A stretch of 64,000 nt of DNA from Acidipila sp. EB88 (GTDB lineage: Bacteria; Acidobacteriota; Terriglobia; Terriglobales; Acidobacteriaceae), in NCBI RefSeq assembly GCF_003858395.1, contig NZ_QWEV01000005.1, positions 1,674,001 to 1,738,000 of the forward strand. The letters run 5' to 3'. Below, piece by piece: positions 43,640 to 53,258 of this stretch (positions are counted from its first letter, which is position 1; each line of letters begins with the position of its first letter). The notes under the pieces are model-generated. The model did not search any database. It had not been told where the DNA came from and worked only from the letters and a program-made list of their open reading frames with translations. A program made the position numbers and the translations under genes.

Positions 43640-44715
43640 GCCGTTCCTTTCACGCCAAAGAGCTGGCGGTATGCCTGCCTGGCTTTTTCCGCGCCAAACT
43701 CTTCCTCCACAAGCGCATGGGCAAGTCGTGCTCTTGCCTGGCGGGTCGAAAGATCGCGCAACTGCTCGATCTTCTCTCCGAGGTCTCCGGCGTCGCCACT
43801 CCGGAAAAGCGCACCGGCGCTTCCCCCTGCGCTGATCTCCGCATGCACAGGCAGGTCACTGAGCAGAACCGGCAGGCTGTAGGCCATGGCCTCCAGGGGG
43901 CTCAATGGCAAACCTTCCGGGCCAAGCGACGGCATCACCAGCAGGTCGGCCGCGCGAAAGAACGGAGCCGGCACCGCCTGGAAGCCGACGAACTGCACCG
44001 GCATGCCGGCAGCAAGCTGTTCCAGTTCCGCCTGGGCCGGTCCGCCACCCACCACCGTCAATTCCACATCGTGGAGTCGCTTCATCGCTTCCAGTATCAG
44101 GTGGACGCCCTTGTAGCGCTCCAGGCGTCCGACGTAGAGCAGGCGCAGCGTCCGGCCGTCCTGTTCGGGCAGGTGCATGCGCGGGATCTGGGCCACCCAG
44201 TTCCGGATCACGGTGATGATGCGCGCCGGCAGATAGGGCGCCACATCCTGTTTGACAGTTTCAGAAACACACACCACGCGCGATGCAAATCTGGAACAAA
44301 CACGACAAAGCCACCTGGGATAAAACTTGTGCGGCTGCCGGTACCAGCGGTAAGCCTCGACATCAAACGTGCCGTGCCGGGTACAGATGACCCGTCTGCC
44401 AAGCAAACGCGCCCAGGGAGCAAAAATCGTGTCGAGGTAACCATTCAACTGGAGCGTGTCGATCCCGTAGTAGAGAAAAATCAGCGGGAGCAGCAGGGCA
44501 GTGACGGGAAACCGAAGCGGTTTCGGAAGCTCGGGCATCGGCAGAACGTGCACGCCCATCGCTTTGAGTCTCCGGCGCAACTCTGGTTGCTGTGTCAGCA
44601 CGTGGAGCTCCGCTCCGTCCTCCAGGAAGCCTGCCAGGCCCGTGAGGTAGTGCTCAACGCCGCCAAATGTTCCGCCGAGACTCACTATCAGGATGCGGGG
44701 ACTCTGATGAACCAC
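43636..44715 (-). CDS. Family 4 glycosyltransferase
   Basis: The 359-residue GT-B protein starts at a GTG with AAGGGA. It has LIVSLGGTFGGVEHYLTGLA at the N-terminus, TRHGTFDVEAYRWYRQPHKF in the centre, RLLYVGRLERYKGVHLILEA and TVVGGGPAQAELEQLAAG as Rossmann elements. LVMPSLGPEGLPLSPLEAMA contains the E-x7-E pair typical of family 4. It is transcribed leftward with the other GT4 gene and diverges from the secreted protein gene at 44921. The two minus-strand genes interrupt an otherwise rightward locus. Donor and acceptor are unknown. Confidence 0.92.
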   Translation of the reverse strand: MVHQSPRILIVSLGGTFGGVEHYLTGLAGFLEDGAELHVLTQQPELRRRLKAMGVHVLPMPELPKPLRFPVTALLLPLIFLYYGIDTLQLNGYLDTIFAPWARLLGRRVICTRHGTFDVEAYRWYRQPHKFYPRWLCRVCSRFASRVVCVSETVKQDVAPYLPARIITVIRNWVAQIPRMHLPEQDGRTLRLLYVGRLERYKGVHLILEAMKRLHDVELTVVGGGPAQAELEQLAAGMPVQFVGFQAVPAPFFRAADLLVMPSLGPEGLPLSPLEAMAYSLPVLLSDLPVHAEISAGGSAGALFRSGDAGDLGEKIEQLRDLSTRQARARLAHALVEEEFGAEKARQAYRQLFGVKGTA

Positions 44716-44920
44716 GAAGTTCCCTTTCGCTGTCTTGCTGCTGCTCTTGGCTGATCTGAGTTACAAAAACGGCCACACTGAAGCATCACCATAACATCTG
44801 GAGCGCCCGGCGCTGGCGCTTTCTACCGCTCGAGACTTAGCCGATGCAGAATGCCGCATTCCATCGGATCTAACACCCCGGGCAATGGGGTCCCACTTTA
44901 AATGTTGCAGAATATTGAGC

Positions 44921-46699
44921 ATGGCGCTCGTAATCCAGAAAGCCGCGCGGAGGCGACGCAAGGTTTATCCAGCGACCCTGCTGAAACTCTGCGCCGGATT
45001 GTTCTTGCTCATGCTTGCCCGCGAAAGCATTGCCGTGCAAATGCCGCAGACCATCAGCAAGCAGGACGACCCCGCCATCTTTCACGTCGGCGACTACAGG
45101 GCTGTCTCTCCGCGTATCACGCAGGCAGATGCAGCCTTTCGAGCAGCCTCATCCTGGGTTGCGACACACGGGCAAGGCGCAATCCTCGACCTGGGCTCGC
45201 GACGGTGGGAGGTATGCAACGATGGCGCGGGCTGGGTACTGCCGCAGGCGCCGGATCATCAAGGGGGCTTGAGCATCGCGGGGTCCGACGTGCAGGACGC
45301 TCAGTTGGTTCTCAGCTGCGCGGTGCATCGCGCGCATGGTCCCGAAACACTCGTCGGTGAACTCTCCCAGGCATTTCTCTGGCAGCCCACGCTCCGGCCT
45401 GCGCTTCTCAACACCTACCGCATGCACGATTTCACCCTCGAGATGCAGGGGAATGCCCAGGCCTGCATGGACATGCTTGGACTCGTCTACGTCGCAAGCT
45501 TTACCAACATCACGTGCAGCGGCGCTGCTGGCCCTGACCACGGCATCCGCTTTGGCGACCACCTGCATCCGGCAGAGGCCTGGTCCTTCCAGACTTTTCT
45601 CACCAACCTGGAGACTACCCCCGGGGCAGCACAGGGAGCAGGCGCCAGGGTTCGCGCCGACGTCTCGAACGGCAGTGTGCAACTTGAGATTGAAGACGGC
45701 GGCACTGGCTACTCGCACGCAACACGCGCTTGGCTGATTGGCTATGGCGTCCACTCTGAGCCGTGTGCTGTGACCCCGCCGCTTGCTGCCACCATTCAGA
45801 ACGCAAGCGGGCAGACTGGTCCCGATGCGCGCGGACGCATCACCGCCATACGCGCAGAAGGAGTGGCGCAGGGTTGCAAAGGGCCTGCCTGGGTTGCGGT
45901 GTATGACCCCGTGTACCCCGTTCGCTACGGCATCCTGCTCGATAACTGGACCGATTCCACCGCCTACGATCTGCAACCCGACAGCGGGTATGCCGCGGCC
46001 CTGTGGCTCAATTCCTCCAGCGACGTGATGGTTCACACGCACCCTTGTTGCGGTATGCCTCTGGAGATTCGCGACTCCGGCACCAACACCTGGCTCGGCA
46101 CTGAGCTGGATAGCCCTGCACATTACGGCTTTGTGTTTGACCGGGCAGCGTCGCCATCTCTTTTCGGTACCAACTTTTTCTGGAACACGTTGCTCCCCGG
46201 CAGCTCCGGCTATCTGCTTGGACCAGACGTGAAGTACGCCACGTTCTCCGGCGGCAACTGCACCAACCTGCAGGACGCAGGCGGCTATCATCAACTCGTT
46301 CTGCCGGAAGGTCCGATCGATGCCGGCACCTCCACGCCGTATGGCGTCTCGCTTTACGGCGAACGCCCATGTGTGTCCGGCGCCACAGGAACCGACCTGG
46401 TGGCAAGACCGCAACCAGCCACTCGGCAGGAAACCGGCTCTGCCCGGTACACGTTCGCCATCTCGGGTCGCGAGTCCAGGGTCGCTCCAGGTGCCTGCCT
46501 GGTTCTGCAGCGAAAGCTCACCCGGCCCGCACAAAACGTTTCTGTGCAGATCACTGCGGAAGGCGACCCGGGCGACAGCTTCACATGGGACGCTTACTTG
46601 ACCGGAAATGAAACAGTGGCGCTGCGGCTCTGCAACCGCGGAACCGTCCCGGCAGCAGCACGCGCAGGCACTTTTCATGTGTACCTGATGTCACAGTAA
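44921..46699 (+). CDS. Secreted protein of the exopolysaccharide locus, unknown
   Basis: The 592-residue protein has a signal peptide or signal anchor (YPATLLKLCAGLFLLMLARE, then SIAVQM). No family is recognised with confidence. Motifs such as GAILDLGSRRWEVCNDGAG, SVQLEIEDGGTGYSHATRAW and GSSGYLLGPDVKYATFSGGN suggest repeated beta structure, as in pectate-lyase-like or other beta-helix polysaccharide-binding proteins. It contains several cysteines (PCCGMP, NCTN), so disulfides are possible after export. The start is uncertain: an ATG at 44885 is in frame, but 44921 places the basic run just before the signal segment. Neither has a good ribosome binding site. Confidence 0.68.
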   Translation: MALVIQKAARRRRKVYPATLLKLCAGLFLLMLARESIAVQMPQTISKQDDPAIFHVGDYRAVSPRITQADAAFRAASSWVATHGQGAILDLGSRRWEVCNDGAGWVLPQAPDHQGGLSIAGSDVQDAQLVLSCAVHRAHGPETLVGELSQAFLWQPTLRPALLNTYRMHDFTLEMQGNAQACMDMLGLVYVASFTNITCSGAAGPDHGIRFGDHLHPAEAWSFQTFLTNLETTPGAAQGAGARVRADVSNGSVQLEIEDGGTGYSHATRAWLIGYGVHSEPCAVTPPLAATIQNASGQTGPDARGRITAIRAEGVAQGCKGPAWVAVYDPVYPVRYGILLDNWTDSTAYDLQPDSGYAAALWLNSSSDVMVHTHPCCGMPLEIRDSGTNTWLGTELDSPAHYGFVFDRAASPSLFGTNFFWNTLLPGSSGYLLGPDVKYATFSGGNCTNLQDAGGYHQLVLPEGPIDAGTSTPYGVSLYGERPCVSGATGTDLVARPQPATRQETGSARYTFAISGRESRVAPGACLVLQRKLTRPAQNVSVQITAEGDPGDSFTWDAYLTGNETVALRLCNRGTVPAAARAGTFHVYLMSQ

Positions 46700-46848
46700 G
46701 TATTCTGCGGCACCCTGGTTTCAGAAGTCTCATCGACACCTTGAAAAGGGTTGCCCATGGTAAGGTCTGTTAAATTGATACTTCGTAGCCACAGCACAGA
46801 TTCCGGGCGCTTTGTAATGGAATCTACACTTAACATAAGGATACGTGC

Positions 46849-49023
46849 TTGTCACAAGGGATAGCTCCGCATGCTCAAGGCACGCTAACGCTGCTTGATA
46901 TCTGGCTTGTACTCAAGCGTCGGGCACGTCTCATCTTCGGTATCTTTTTTGGCCTCATCGTCCTTTCTCTTCTGTTCTGCCTTATAAGCCCTCGCTACTA
47001 TCAGGCGACCAGCCAGGTGCAGGTCCAGAAGCAGAGCGCGGATGCGCTCAATCTCGACAACCTCGCTGGTGGCGCGGTCACCGGTTCGGATGCTCTTGAG
47101 AGCGGCGTCGACATCCAGACGCAGGCAAACATATTGCAGTCCGAAACACTTGCGCTGCAGGTGATCCGCGCGCTCGATCTCGAGCACACGCCGGAATACA
47201 GGATGGCTGGTATCCCGCCAAAAGGCAGCGGACCTTCCATCGAAACCTCGCCTGCGCGGACTGCCCACGCCATCGCCGTGTTTCGCCGCAACCTGGCGGT
47301 GCTGCCGATCGTTGGCACAAAACTCGTCAACGTGAGCTATGTCGATCGCGATCCGGCTCGGGCAGCCGCGGTCGTCAATCTGCTGGTGCAGGACCTGATC
47401 GAGTACACCTTTCAGAACCGCTATCAGGCAACGGCCGCTACCTCGGCCTGGCTCAGCGATCAACTGGCAGACTTGCGAAAGCAGAATGAAGAACTGCAGG
47501 CCAAGGTCGTCGCCATGCAAAAGCAGACCGGTATCTTCTCCACCGGCGACGTGGATGCGCAAGGCAAGGGACAAAGCTACAGCTCCACTCTCGACCAGTT
47601 GCAACAATCCACCACCGCCCTCGCGCAGGCTCAGTCAAACCGCGTACTCAAGGGCGCAATCAACGACGTCGTGCAGAGTGGCGACCCCGAGGCCATCTCC
47701 AACCTGAGCGGCACCACCATGGCGAATGCTTCGCCAGGAGTTGCGAATTCGCTCTCGCTGCTTCAGGGTCTGCGCTCGGAAGAGTCGGCCACGGAGCAGG
47801 CGCTGGGAAAAGCGCGCAGCGAGTACGGCCCGCAGTACCCCGACCTGATCGCGCTTGAGGCATCCCTCAAGTCCATCCGGCAGTCCATTCAATCCGAGAC
47901 AGCACGCATCGCGCAACGCGCCGCGTCGGACTACCAGATCGCCAGGATTACTGAAGAGCAGACGCGTGCAAGTCACGAGGCTCTGCTGCGGTCGGCCAAT
48001 ACCCTCAACGATCGAACCATCGATTACGTGATCATCCGGCAGGAAGCAGAGCAGAGCCGCTCGCTGTATGAGGATCTTCTTCGCAGGCTCAAGGAAGCGG
48101 GCATCCTCGAAGGGATGCACTCGTCGAACATCACGGTCGTTGACAAGGCGCGGACGCCAGCCGTTCCATCCAAGCCCAAACGCTCCATCATCGTGGCGGG
48201 CGCTGCCGGGGCCGGTCTCGTTCTTGGCTGCCTTCTTGCCTTCGTTCTTGAAGGCTTTGACGACAGTGTTCAGACTGCGTCCAATCTGGAACAGCTCGTC
48301 GACGTTCCGCTCCTGGCAAGCCTCCCGCGCTTGCAGGGCTATGCCCGGGCATCAACTGGTGAAGGCACGGTCGAGACCCTCGCGAACCCAAAGGGCCCCT
48401 ATTCCGAGGCCATCCGCCTCCTGCGCTCTGCCCTGCTGCTTGCTCATAGCGGCAAGCCTCCCCAGGTAATTGCCCTTTCCAGTGCCAGCACCGGCGAAGG
48501 CAAGACCACGGTAGCGCTCAACCTTGCCGCCGCGTTCGCTCAACAAGGGCGCAAGGTGCTTGTGGTCGAGGCTGACATGCGACGGCCGGTGCACGGCAAG
48601 CGCTTCGGCCTGGATGGAGCAGAAGGCCTTTCCACCATGTTGGCCGACCAGGCTGCTCCGAGCGCCATCCGTGCTTTCCCGCTCAACGCACAAATCGACG
48701 TTCTGCCAGCCGGCCCCATCCCTCCGTTCCCCGCCGACCTGCTTGAGTCCGTACGCATGGAACAACTGCTGCACGAATGGCGGCAGCGCTACGAGGTCAT
48801 TCTGCTGGACGGCTCCCCGGCCATCCCGGTCGTCGATGCTCTGGTGCTTGCCCGTCTGGCAGACTTCTCACTCTTTGTCGTTCGCAGCGGTTTCGGTCGT
48901 CGCCGCACAATACGGCTTGCCATCAGGCTCCTCACCACGACCTCGCCGACGCGGCTTGGCTTGGTTTTGAATGGCGTACCAGGAAAGCCGGATAGCTATT
49001 ACAGTACCCAGACGCAGGGTTAG
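46849..49023 (+). CDS. Polysaccharide co-polymerase/tyrosine autokinase (Wzc-type)
   Basis: The 724-residue protein starts at a TTG with AAGGAT upstream. The Wzz domain begins TLLDIWLVLKRRARLIFGIF (first membrane helix ~30-50) and has a long coiled-coil periplasmic part. Its second helix is IIVAGAAGAGLVLGCLLAFV (~448). The cytoplasmic BY-kinase has Walker A SASTGEGKTTVALNLAAAFA (~546), Walker A' LVVEADMRRP (~571) and Walker B VILLDGSPAIP (~650). Only a pair of tyrosines (DSYYST) lies at the C-terminus, fewer than in E. coli Wzc. It controls chain length and export with the Wza-like protein, whose gene is 12 bases downstream. Confidence 0.93.
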   Translation: MSQGIAPHAQGTLTLLDIWLVLKRRARLIFGIFFGLIVLSLLFCLISPRYYQATSQVQVQKQSADALNLDNLAGGAVTGSDALESGVDIQTQANILQSETLALQVIRALDLEHTPEYRMAGIPPKGSGPSIETSPARTAHAIAVFRRNLAVLPIVGTKLVNVSYVDRDPARAAAVVNLLVQDLIEYTFQNRYQATAATSAWLSDQLADLRKQNEELQAKVVAMQKQTGIFSTGDVDAQGKGQSYSSTLDQLQQSTTALAQAQSNRVLKGAINDVVQSGDPEAISNLSGTTMANASPGVANSLSLLQGLRSEESATEQALGKARSEYGPQYPDLIALEASLKSIRQSIQSETARIAQRAASDYQIARITEEQTRASHEALLRSANTLNDRTIDYVIIRQEAEQSRSLYEDLLRRLKEAGILEGMHSSNITVVDKARTPAVPSKPKRSIIVAGAAGAGLVLGCLLAFVLEGFDDSVQTASNLEQLVDVPLLASLPRLQGYARASTGEGTVETLANPKGPYSEAIRLLRSALLLAHSGKPPQVIALSSASTGEGKTTVALNLAAAFAQQGRKVLVVEADMRRPVHGKRFGLDGAEGLSTMLADQAAPSAIRAFPLNAQIDVLPAGPIPPFPADLLESVRMEQLLHEWRQRYEVILLDGSPAIPVVDALVLARLADFSLFVVRSGFGRRRTIRLAIRLLTTTSPTRLGLVLNGVPGKPDSYYSTQTQG

Positions 49024-49035
49024 GGACGTATATCG

Positions 49036-49944
49036 ATGAAAGTGAATAAGAGCCTTGTCGCTTTGTTTCTGGTGACGCTCCTTGCATCCGCGTCGCCATT
49101 GCTTTCCGCGCAGCAGCCGGATCCTGCTTCTTTGCTGATCGGGCCGGGCGACGAGTTGCACATCCTGGTCTTTCAGAAGCCGGAGCTTGAGCAGCATGTA
49201 CGCGTCACCAACGCCGGGACTATCCCCGCGCTTCTCGCCGGCACGGTGTCCGTCCAGGGACTGACGCCGGGCGAGGCCGCCTCCTTGATTGAGACGCGCC
49301 TGCTGACGGGCGGCTTCCTCTTGCACCCGCATGTCACGGTGGCGGTGGACCAGTTTGCAACGCAGAGCATCTTTGTCCTGGGCCAGGTCCACACTCCCAT
49401 GGCGCTTGCCTCCCCGGTACCGCGTACCGTCCCGGAGGTGCTTGCTCAGGCTGGCGGGCTCACCGAAGTCGCGTCCTCCCGGATCACCATCCAGCGCCAT
49501 GCGGGGGGAGCCCTGCTTACCTACCAGAACACGAACGATGCTGAGAAAGCCCTGAACCAGAACATCCTGGTATATCCAGGAGACACCGTCTTCGTCGCGC
49601 GGGCTGCGCTGGTCTACGTGCTTGGCGACGTGGACAAGCCGGGAGCCTATGCCATGACGGACAATCATGGAACGCTGACCGCGCTTGAGGCGCTGACCTT
49701 TGCAGGTGGCGCTCACCCCACCGCTTCCCCTGCCCACACAACCCTGGTGCGCAAAACCGCCGACGGCCAGCACTCCACCACGCTGATCTCTCTGGACGCG
49801 ATGCGCAAGGGCAAGGAGCCTGACATCCCGCTCGAATCGGATGACATCCTCTATGTGCCTTTCAGCAACTGGCGCAATGTCGCTGTCGGCCTTCCAGGCA
49901 TTCTTGCCCAGGCTGGTTCGGCAGCCATCTACGCGGTGCACTAA
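49036..49944 (+). CDS. Polysaccharide export protein (Wza-type, SLBB)
   Basis: The 302-residue protein has a signal peptide (SLVALFLVTLLASASPLLSA). The Poly_export domain starts LIGPGDELHILVFQKPELEQ, with the family pattern Y/LxIxPGDxLxI. SLBB-type domains follow: FVLGQVHTPMALASPVPRTV (~115) and VYVLGDVDKPGAYAMTDNHG. The C-terminal DDILYVPFSN fits the usual ending of these outer-membrane channel proteins. There is no lipobox cysteine at the cleavage site, unlike Wza of E. coli. It works with the co-polymerase just upstream and overlaps the next gene (TAATG). Confidence 0.9.
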   Translation: MKVNKSLVALFLVTLLASASPLLSAQQPDPASLLIGPGDELHILVFQKPELEQHVRVTNAGTIPALLAGTVSVQGLTPGEAASLIETRLLTGGFLLHPHVTVAVDQFATQSIFVLGQVHTPMALASPVPRTVPEVLAQAGGLTEVASSRITIQRHAGGALLTYQNTNDAEKALNQNILVYPGDTVFVARAALVYVLGDVDKPGAYAMTDNHGTLTALEALTFAGGAHPTASPAHTTLVRKTADGQHSTTLISLDAMRKGKEPDIPLESDDILYVPFSNWRNVAVGLPGILAQAGSAAIYAVH

Positions 49945-51311
49945 TGGCCTCCGCGCCACTGTCGCAAGCCGCGTTTGAGGATCCTTCCTCCCTCGTGGAC
50001 GCGACGCCGATCAGCGCCCCGCGCAAGGCGCTTTCCAGCTACGCCCTCACGTACCTTGTCCTGTTCGGGCTGCTCTTCCTTGCTGTCAGCGGCGGTTTCT
50101 CCTTTGACACGCCCGGGGTGAAAACCGACGCAGGCTTCGCGCCGGATGAACGGAATCTCGAGATTGTTCGCACCCAGGGCGACGATCTTCGCCGCATCAT
50201 CGAAACCGTGCTGTTCCTTCCCGCCCTGCTCTACCTCATCTATCGCAACAAGGACAAGGTAATCGCGGGCTCGCGCGACATGAAGATCTTCCTGGCGATG
50301 CCAGTACTTGCGATCGCCTCTACTCTCTGGTCGCAGATGCCGGTGCAGACCTTCCGCAGCGGCATATACCTCCTCATCAACACCCTTTTCGCGATCTATT
50401 TCGTCGCAGTCTATGATCCGGACGAGCAGATGGAGATACTTGTCCTGCTCGGCCGCTTCTTCCTCGTCGCCAATATCCTCTTCTCGCTTCTGGTCCCCAA
50501 GTACGGCATCGAGCGCGAGATCAGCGGCATCGTTACGTGGCAAGGCATCTGCCTGCATAAAAACATCTGCGCCTATGCAACCGTGTTTCTGGCAGCCCCG
50601 GTCTTCTTCCAGAAACTACGTGGCACGCTCGACACCTTGGGGCGCATCGTCTACGTCGCTTTGAGCCTGTTCGTGGTCTACATGACAGAATCCCGTACAG
50701 GCTGGATTCTCTGCGGCGCCTTCTGCGCCCTGCTGGCCTTCTTCTGGTTGCAGCGCAAGTTTCGTTCCTATGACGCGCTGGCGCTTCTGCTTACGATTGT
50801 GGTGGTGGGCAGTCTGGCGGCGTGGTCCGTGTATGGCTTGCTTCCGATTTTTTTCGTTGCCATCGGCAAAGACCCGACACTCTCAGGCCGTACGGATATA
50901 TGGCAGGCTGTGTTCCGTTCTGTAATGAAAAAGCCCCTGCTTGGTTGGGGTTATCACGGTTTCTGGACAGGTCTTACGGGTGAGTCCGGGGTCATCGCAG
51001 CAGAGGTTCTTTGGAATCCCGGCTTTGCCCATAGCGGTTACTTGGAGACGTGGCTGGATGTCGGCGCGGTCGGTCTCGGCATGGCGCTCTACACATTGGT
51101 CCGCGGACTGTTACAGGGCGCGCGCTGCCTGCTCGATGGCGGTGCACCGTACATCGAGTGGTGCTTCACTACCTTGGTCCTTACGGTCATCATCAACATC
51201 GACGAAATCTCTCTTCTCGGCTCCCTGCAACTGGAATGGACGCTTTTCATCACTTCCTGCGCCTTGCTGCTCCGTGAAAACCGCAGGTTGAATGCGATGG
51301 CAGTCCGCTAG
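49944..51311 (+). CDS. O-antigen ligase/polymerase (Wzy-like)
   Basis: The 455-residue membrane protein has about 11-12 helices. Its ATG overlaps the preceding stop (TAATG). The family pattern is visible: STLWSQMPVQTFRSGIYLLI (~110-130), WQGICLHKNICAYATVFLAA (~195-215, the G-x-x-x-H-K-N motif of this family) and VYMTESRTGWILCGAFCALL (~246-265). GRTDIWQAVFRSVMKKPLLG and WGYHGFWTG form the ligase loop. It would polymerise or transfer repeats at the outer face of the inner membrane. It ends the co-polymerase-export-polymerase operon. Confidence 0.88.
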   Translation: MASAPLSQAAFEDPSSLVDATPISAPRKALSSYALTYLVLFGLLFLAVSGGFSFDTPGVKTDAGFAPDERNLEIVRTQGDDLRRIIETVLFLPALLYLIYRNKDKVIAGSRDMKIFLAMPVLAIASTLWSQMPVQTFRSGIYLLINTLFAIYFVAVYDPDEQMEILVLLGRFFLVANILFSLLVPKYGIEREISGIVTWQGICLHKNICAYATVFLAAPVFFQKLRGTLDTLGRIVYVALSLFVVYMTESRTGWILCGAFCALLAFFWLQRKFRSYDALALLLTIVVVGSLAAWSVYGLLPIFFVAIGKDPTLSGRTDIWQAVFRSVMKKPLLGWGYHGFWTGLTGESGVIAAEVLWNPGFAHSGYLETWLDVGAVGLGMALYTLVRGLLQGARCLLDGGAPYIEWCFTTLVLTVIINIDEISLLGSLQLEWTLFITSCALLLRENRRLNAMAVR

Positions 51312-51892
51312 TTCGCCGCACTACCGGCCCGGCAGCACGCACGACTCCTGCTCCTGATCAAGGGCTTTCCCCGCACAAATGCCCAAGCCGCAGGCTTCGC
51401 ATAGCGCGTGCGACCGCGCGAGCGACCAACAGCGCAGGCGATCGCTCCATGGAAGCTTCTCGGCCTGCTTCCAGTTCGGACTATCTGTAACTCTGGCTAA
51501 CGGCCACACTCGCAGTAACCGATAGAGACAGCGACAGTAATGCGCGCGCCCCGCCATCTGGTTACCAGTGCAGGGCTAAAGGGAACCCCGGCTGTGCCAG
51601 GGGCAAATATTCACACGCAGCCGCGTTCAATGGTCCTTTTTACCTTGTTTGTACTTGCCTTCGAAAAAGCTCCCTGCTACTTTCGCCGTGCCTTAAACCC
51701 GGCAAAAAGATTACCCAGCTTTACAGAACATCATCTTGGGCGAGCGACGATGAAGCGCGCGCCTCCGGATCGATGCAGGTCCGCTTCCTCCATGAACGGG
51801 TGTACTGCACGAAATCGCTGGTTCACACGGGTGCTGCTGTTGCGGCTCCCGGTGTATGGACGCACCCTGAGCTCTGATGAAGGCGAACGCAA
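51312..51892 (+). other. Intergenic region before the WecG/TagA gene
   Basis: About 580 bases with no gene I can support. An open frame at 51540-51950 has a composition unlike a protein and overlaps the real gene. There is no terminator-like hairpin with a T-tract, and no clear promoter pair was found. Confidence 0.5.
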
Positions 51893-52678
51893 ATGGAACG
51901 TGTTGCAATTGGGCATATCTCAGTGGATTCATATGCGAGCGACGCCTTAGTCGCCAGCCTTCTCGAGAAGGCCTTTACCTCGGAACGCACACACCTCGTT
52001 GCAACCATTAATGCGCAGTTCTATGTGCTCTCTTCCCGGGAAACACCTTTCCGCGAATGCTTGAGACGCGCTGAGTTTCTGTGCGCAGACGGCATCTCCA
52101 TCGCGCTGGCGGCGCGCTGGCTTTCCAACCAGTCCATTCAGCGCACCCCCGGCGTCGACCTCATAGGTAGGCTCTGCAAAGCAGGAGCCGCGCAAGGACT
52201 ACGCGTCTTCTTCCTCGGCGGCAAGCCCGGCTCTGCGGATGCCACGGCGCACATACTCAAGGCAGAGAATCCCGGGTTGCACGTCGCCGGTGTGTGCTGT
52301 CCCGCGTTCGGCTTCGAGCGCGATCCGGAACAACTGCAATCTGTACTGTCCGAGATCAAGGCTGCTCAGCCCCACATCGTCTTCGTCGGCCTGGGTGCTC
52401 CAAAGCAGGAACACTTTATCGACGAATACCTCCGCTTTCTCCGGGTTCCCGTTGCGGTGGGCGTAGGCGGGAGCTTTGAAATGCTGTCCGGCCAGCTTCG
52501 GCGCGCTCCTTTGTGGCTGCAGTCCATCGGGATGGAATGGTTCTTTCGCTTTGCCCAGGAACCCCGTCGTCTATGGCGTCGTTACTGCATCGGCAACGCC
52601 GAGTTCCTGTGGATCGTATGGGGGCACTACTGGCGCAGCCGGCGCTTGGAGACACAAGCCCAGATGCTGGAGCCGTAG
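51893..52678 (+). CDS. WecG/TagA/CpsF-family glycosyltransferase
   Basis: The 261-residue GT26 protein has THLVATINAQFYVLSSRETP (~33-52; the family has V-T-x-N-x-E/Q) and FLCADGISIALAARWLS (~66-82, C-A-D-G-x-G/S). Then come RTPGVDLIGRLCKAGAAQGL, RVFFLGGKPGSADATAHILK and PHIVFVGLGAPKQEHFIDEY. The last two carry the conserved F-L-G-G and G-x-P-K-Q-E motifs. These enzymes add N-acetylmannosamine(uronic acid) or glucose to lipid-linked sugar. It is separated from the operon upstream by 580 bases, so it may have its own promoter. The ATG follows GAAGG. Confidence 0.92.
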   Translation: MERVAIGHISVDSYASDALVASLLEKAFTSERTHLVATINAQFYVLSSRETPFRECLRRAEFLCADGISIALAARWLSNQSIQRTPGVDLIGRLCKAGAAQGLRVFFLGGKPGSADATAHILKAENPGLHVAGVCCPAFGFERDPEQLQSVLSEIKAAQPHIVFVGLGAPKQEHFIDEYLRFLRVPVAVGVGGSFEMLSGQLRRAPLWLQSIGMEWFFRFAQEPRRLWRRYCIGNAEFLWIVWGHYWRSRRLETQAQMLEP

Positions 52679-52770
52679 TGTTGCCCAGGCAGGTTTAAGA
52701 GGGACAGTTAGCCTGCATATACCAAGCTTCCTAGCCTGCTGGTCAGCATCGACAGCGCTGAAGGGATGCC

Positions 52771-52932
52771 ATGCAAGATCCTGTCAACAAAGTTCCCAAT
52801 CCACTTTCAAGTCGACAAGTTGAATCGCTGGGCCCGGCCTCGATCCCAAGGCTGGGCTTGCTGCTCGCACTGCTGCTGGCCTGCTTTCTCTATCTCGGGC
52901 CCTGGTTTACCTACTGGTCTCTGCATAAGTGA
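52771..52932 (+). CDS. 53-residue membrane peptide
   Basis: This short ORF (ATG at 52771, TGA at 52930-52932) has an AAGGGATGCC site at good spacing. The peptide is MQDPVNKVPNPLSSRQV, then a soluble stretch, then one membrane helix (LGLLLALLLACFLYLGPWF), ending in YWSLHK. It lies 92 bases after the WecG gene in the same direction. No family is recognised. The good ribosome binding site and a clear transmembrane segment support it, but its length leaves doubt. Confidence 0.42.
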   Translation: MQDPVNKVPNPLSSRQVESLGPASIPRLGLLLALLLACFLYLGPWFTYWSLHK

Positions 52933-53258
52933 GCGAGACTGCTGTGCTCCGCAAGCCGAACCAGGGCTCCATGCGGGACTGCTGGCGTTATCTGCCTTGC
53001 AGGCGCAACGCCCCCAGGGCTTGCGAGTCTGGCAGGTCGATAGCTCGGGCATCCCGGCATTGCAAAGAGATCGCAGCCGGAAGACCCAGTGCCCACCGCT
53101 GCCGCCGCCCGGGCTCAGCTCCCACCGCAAACCGGCAACGCCTCAGGCTGTAGAGTTCTTCCATGACCTCCCCGCTTTGATCGACCCACCCAGCAGTCGT
53201 GATCAGGAACCACCCGCCCGCACCACCACACCCACCCATCTGCTACGATTCCCGAACG
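52933..53258 (+). other. Intergenic region before the TPR gene
   Basis: No gene is supported here. TACGAT lies 9 bases before the ATG at 53259, which lacks a ribosome binding site. This is a weak hint of a promoter close to the start. Confidence 0.4.

Noticed and set aside
51540-51950. 136-codon plus-strand frame before the WecG gene
   Set aside because: No ribosome binding site, no domain, and it overlaps the start of the WecG-family gene in another frame.
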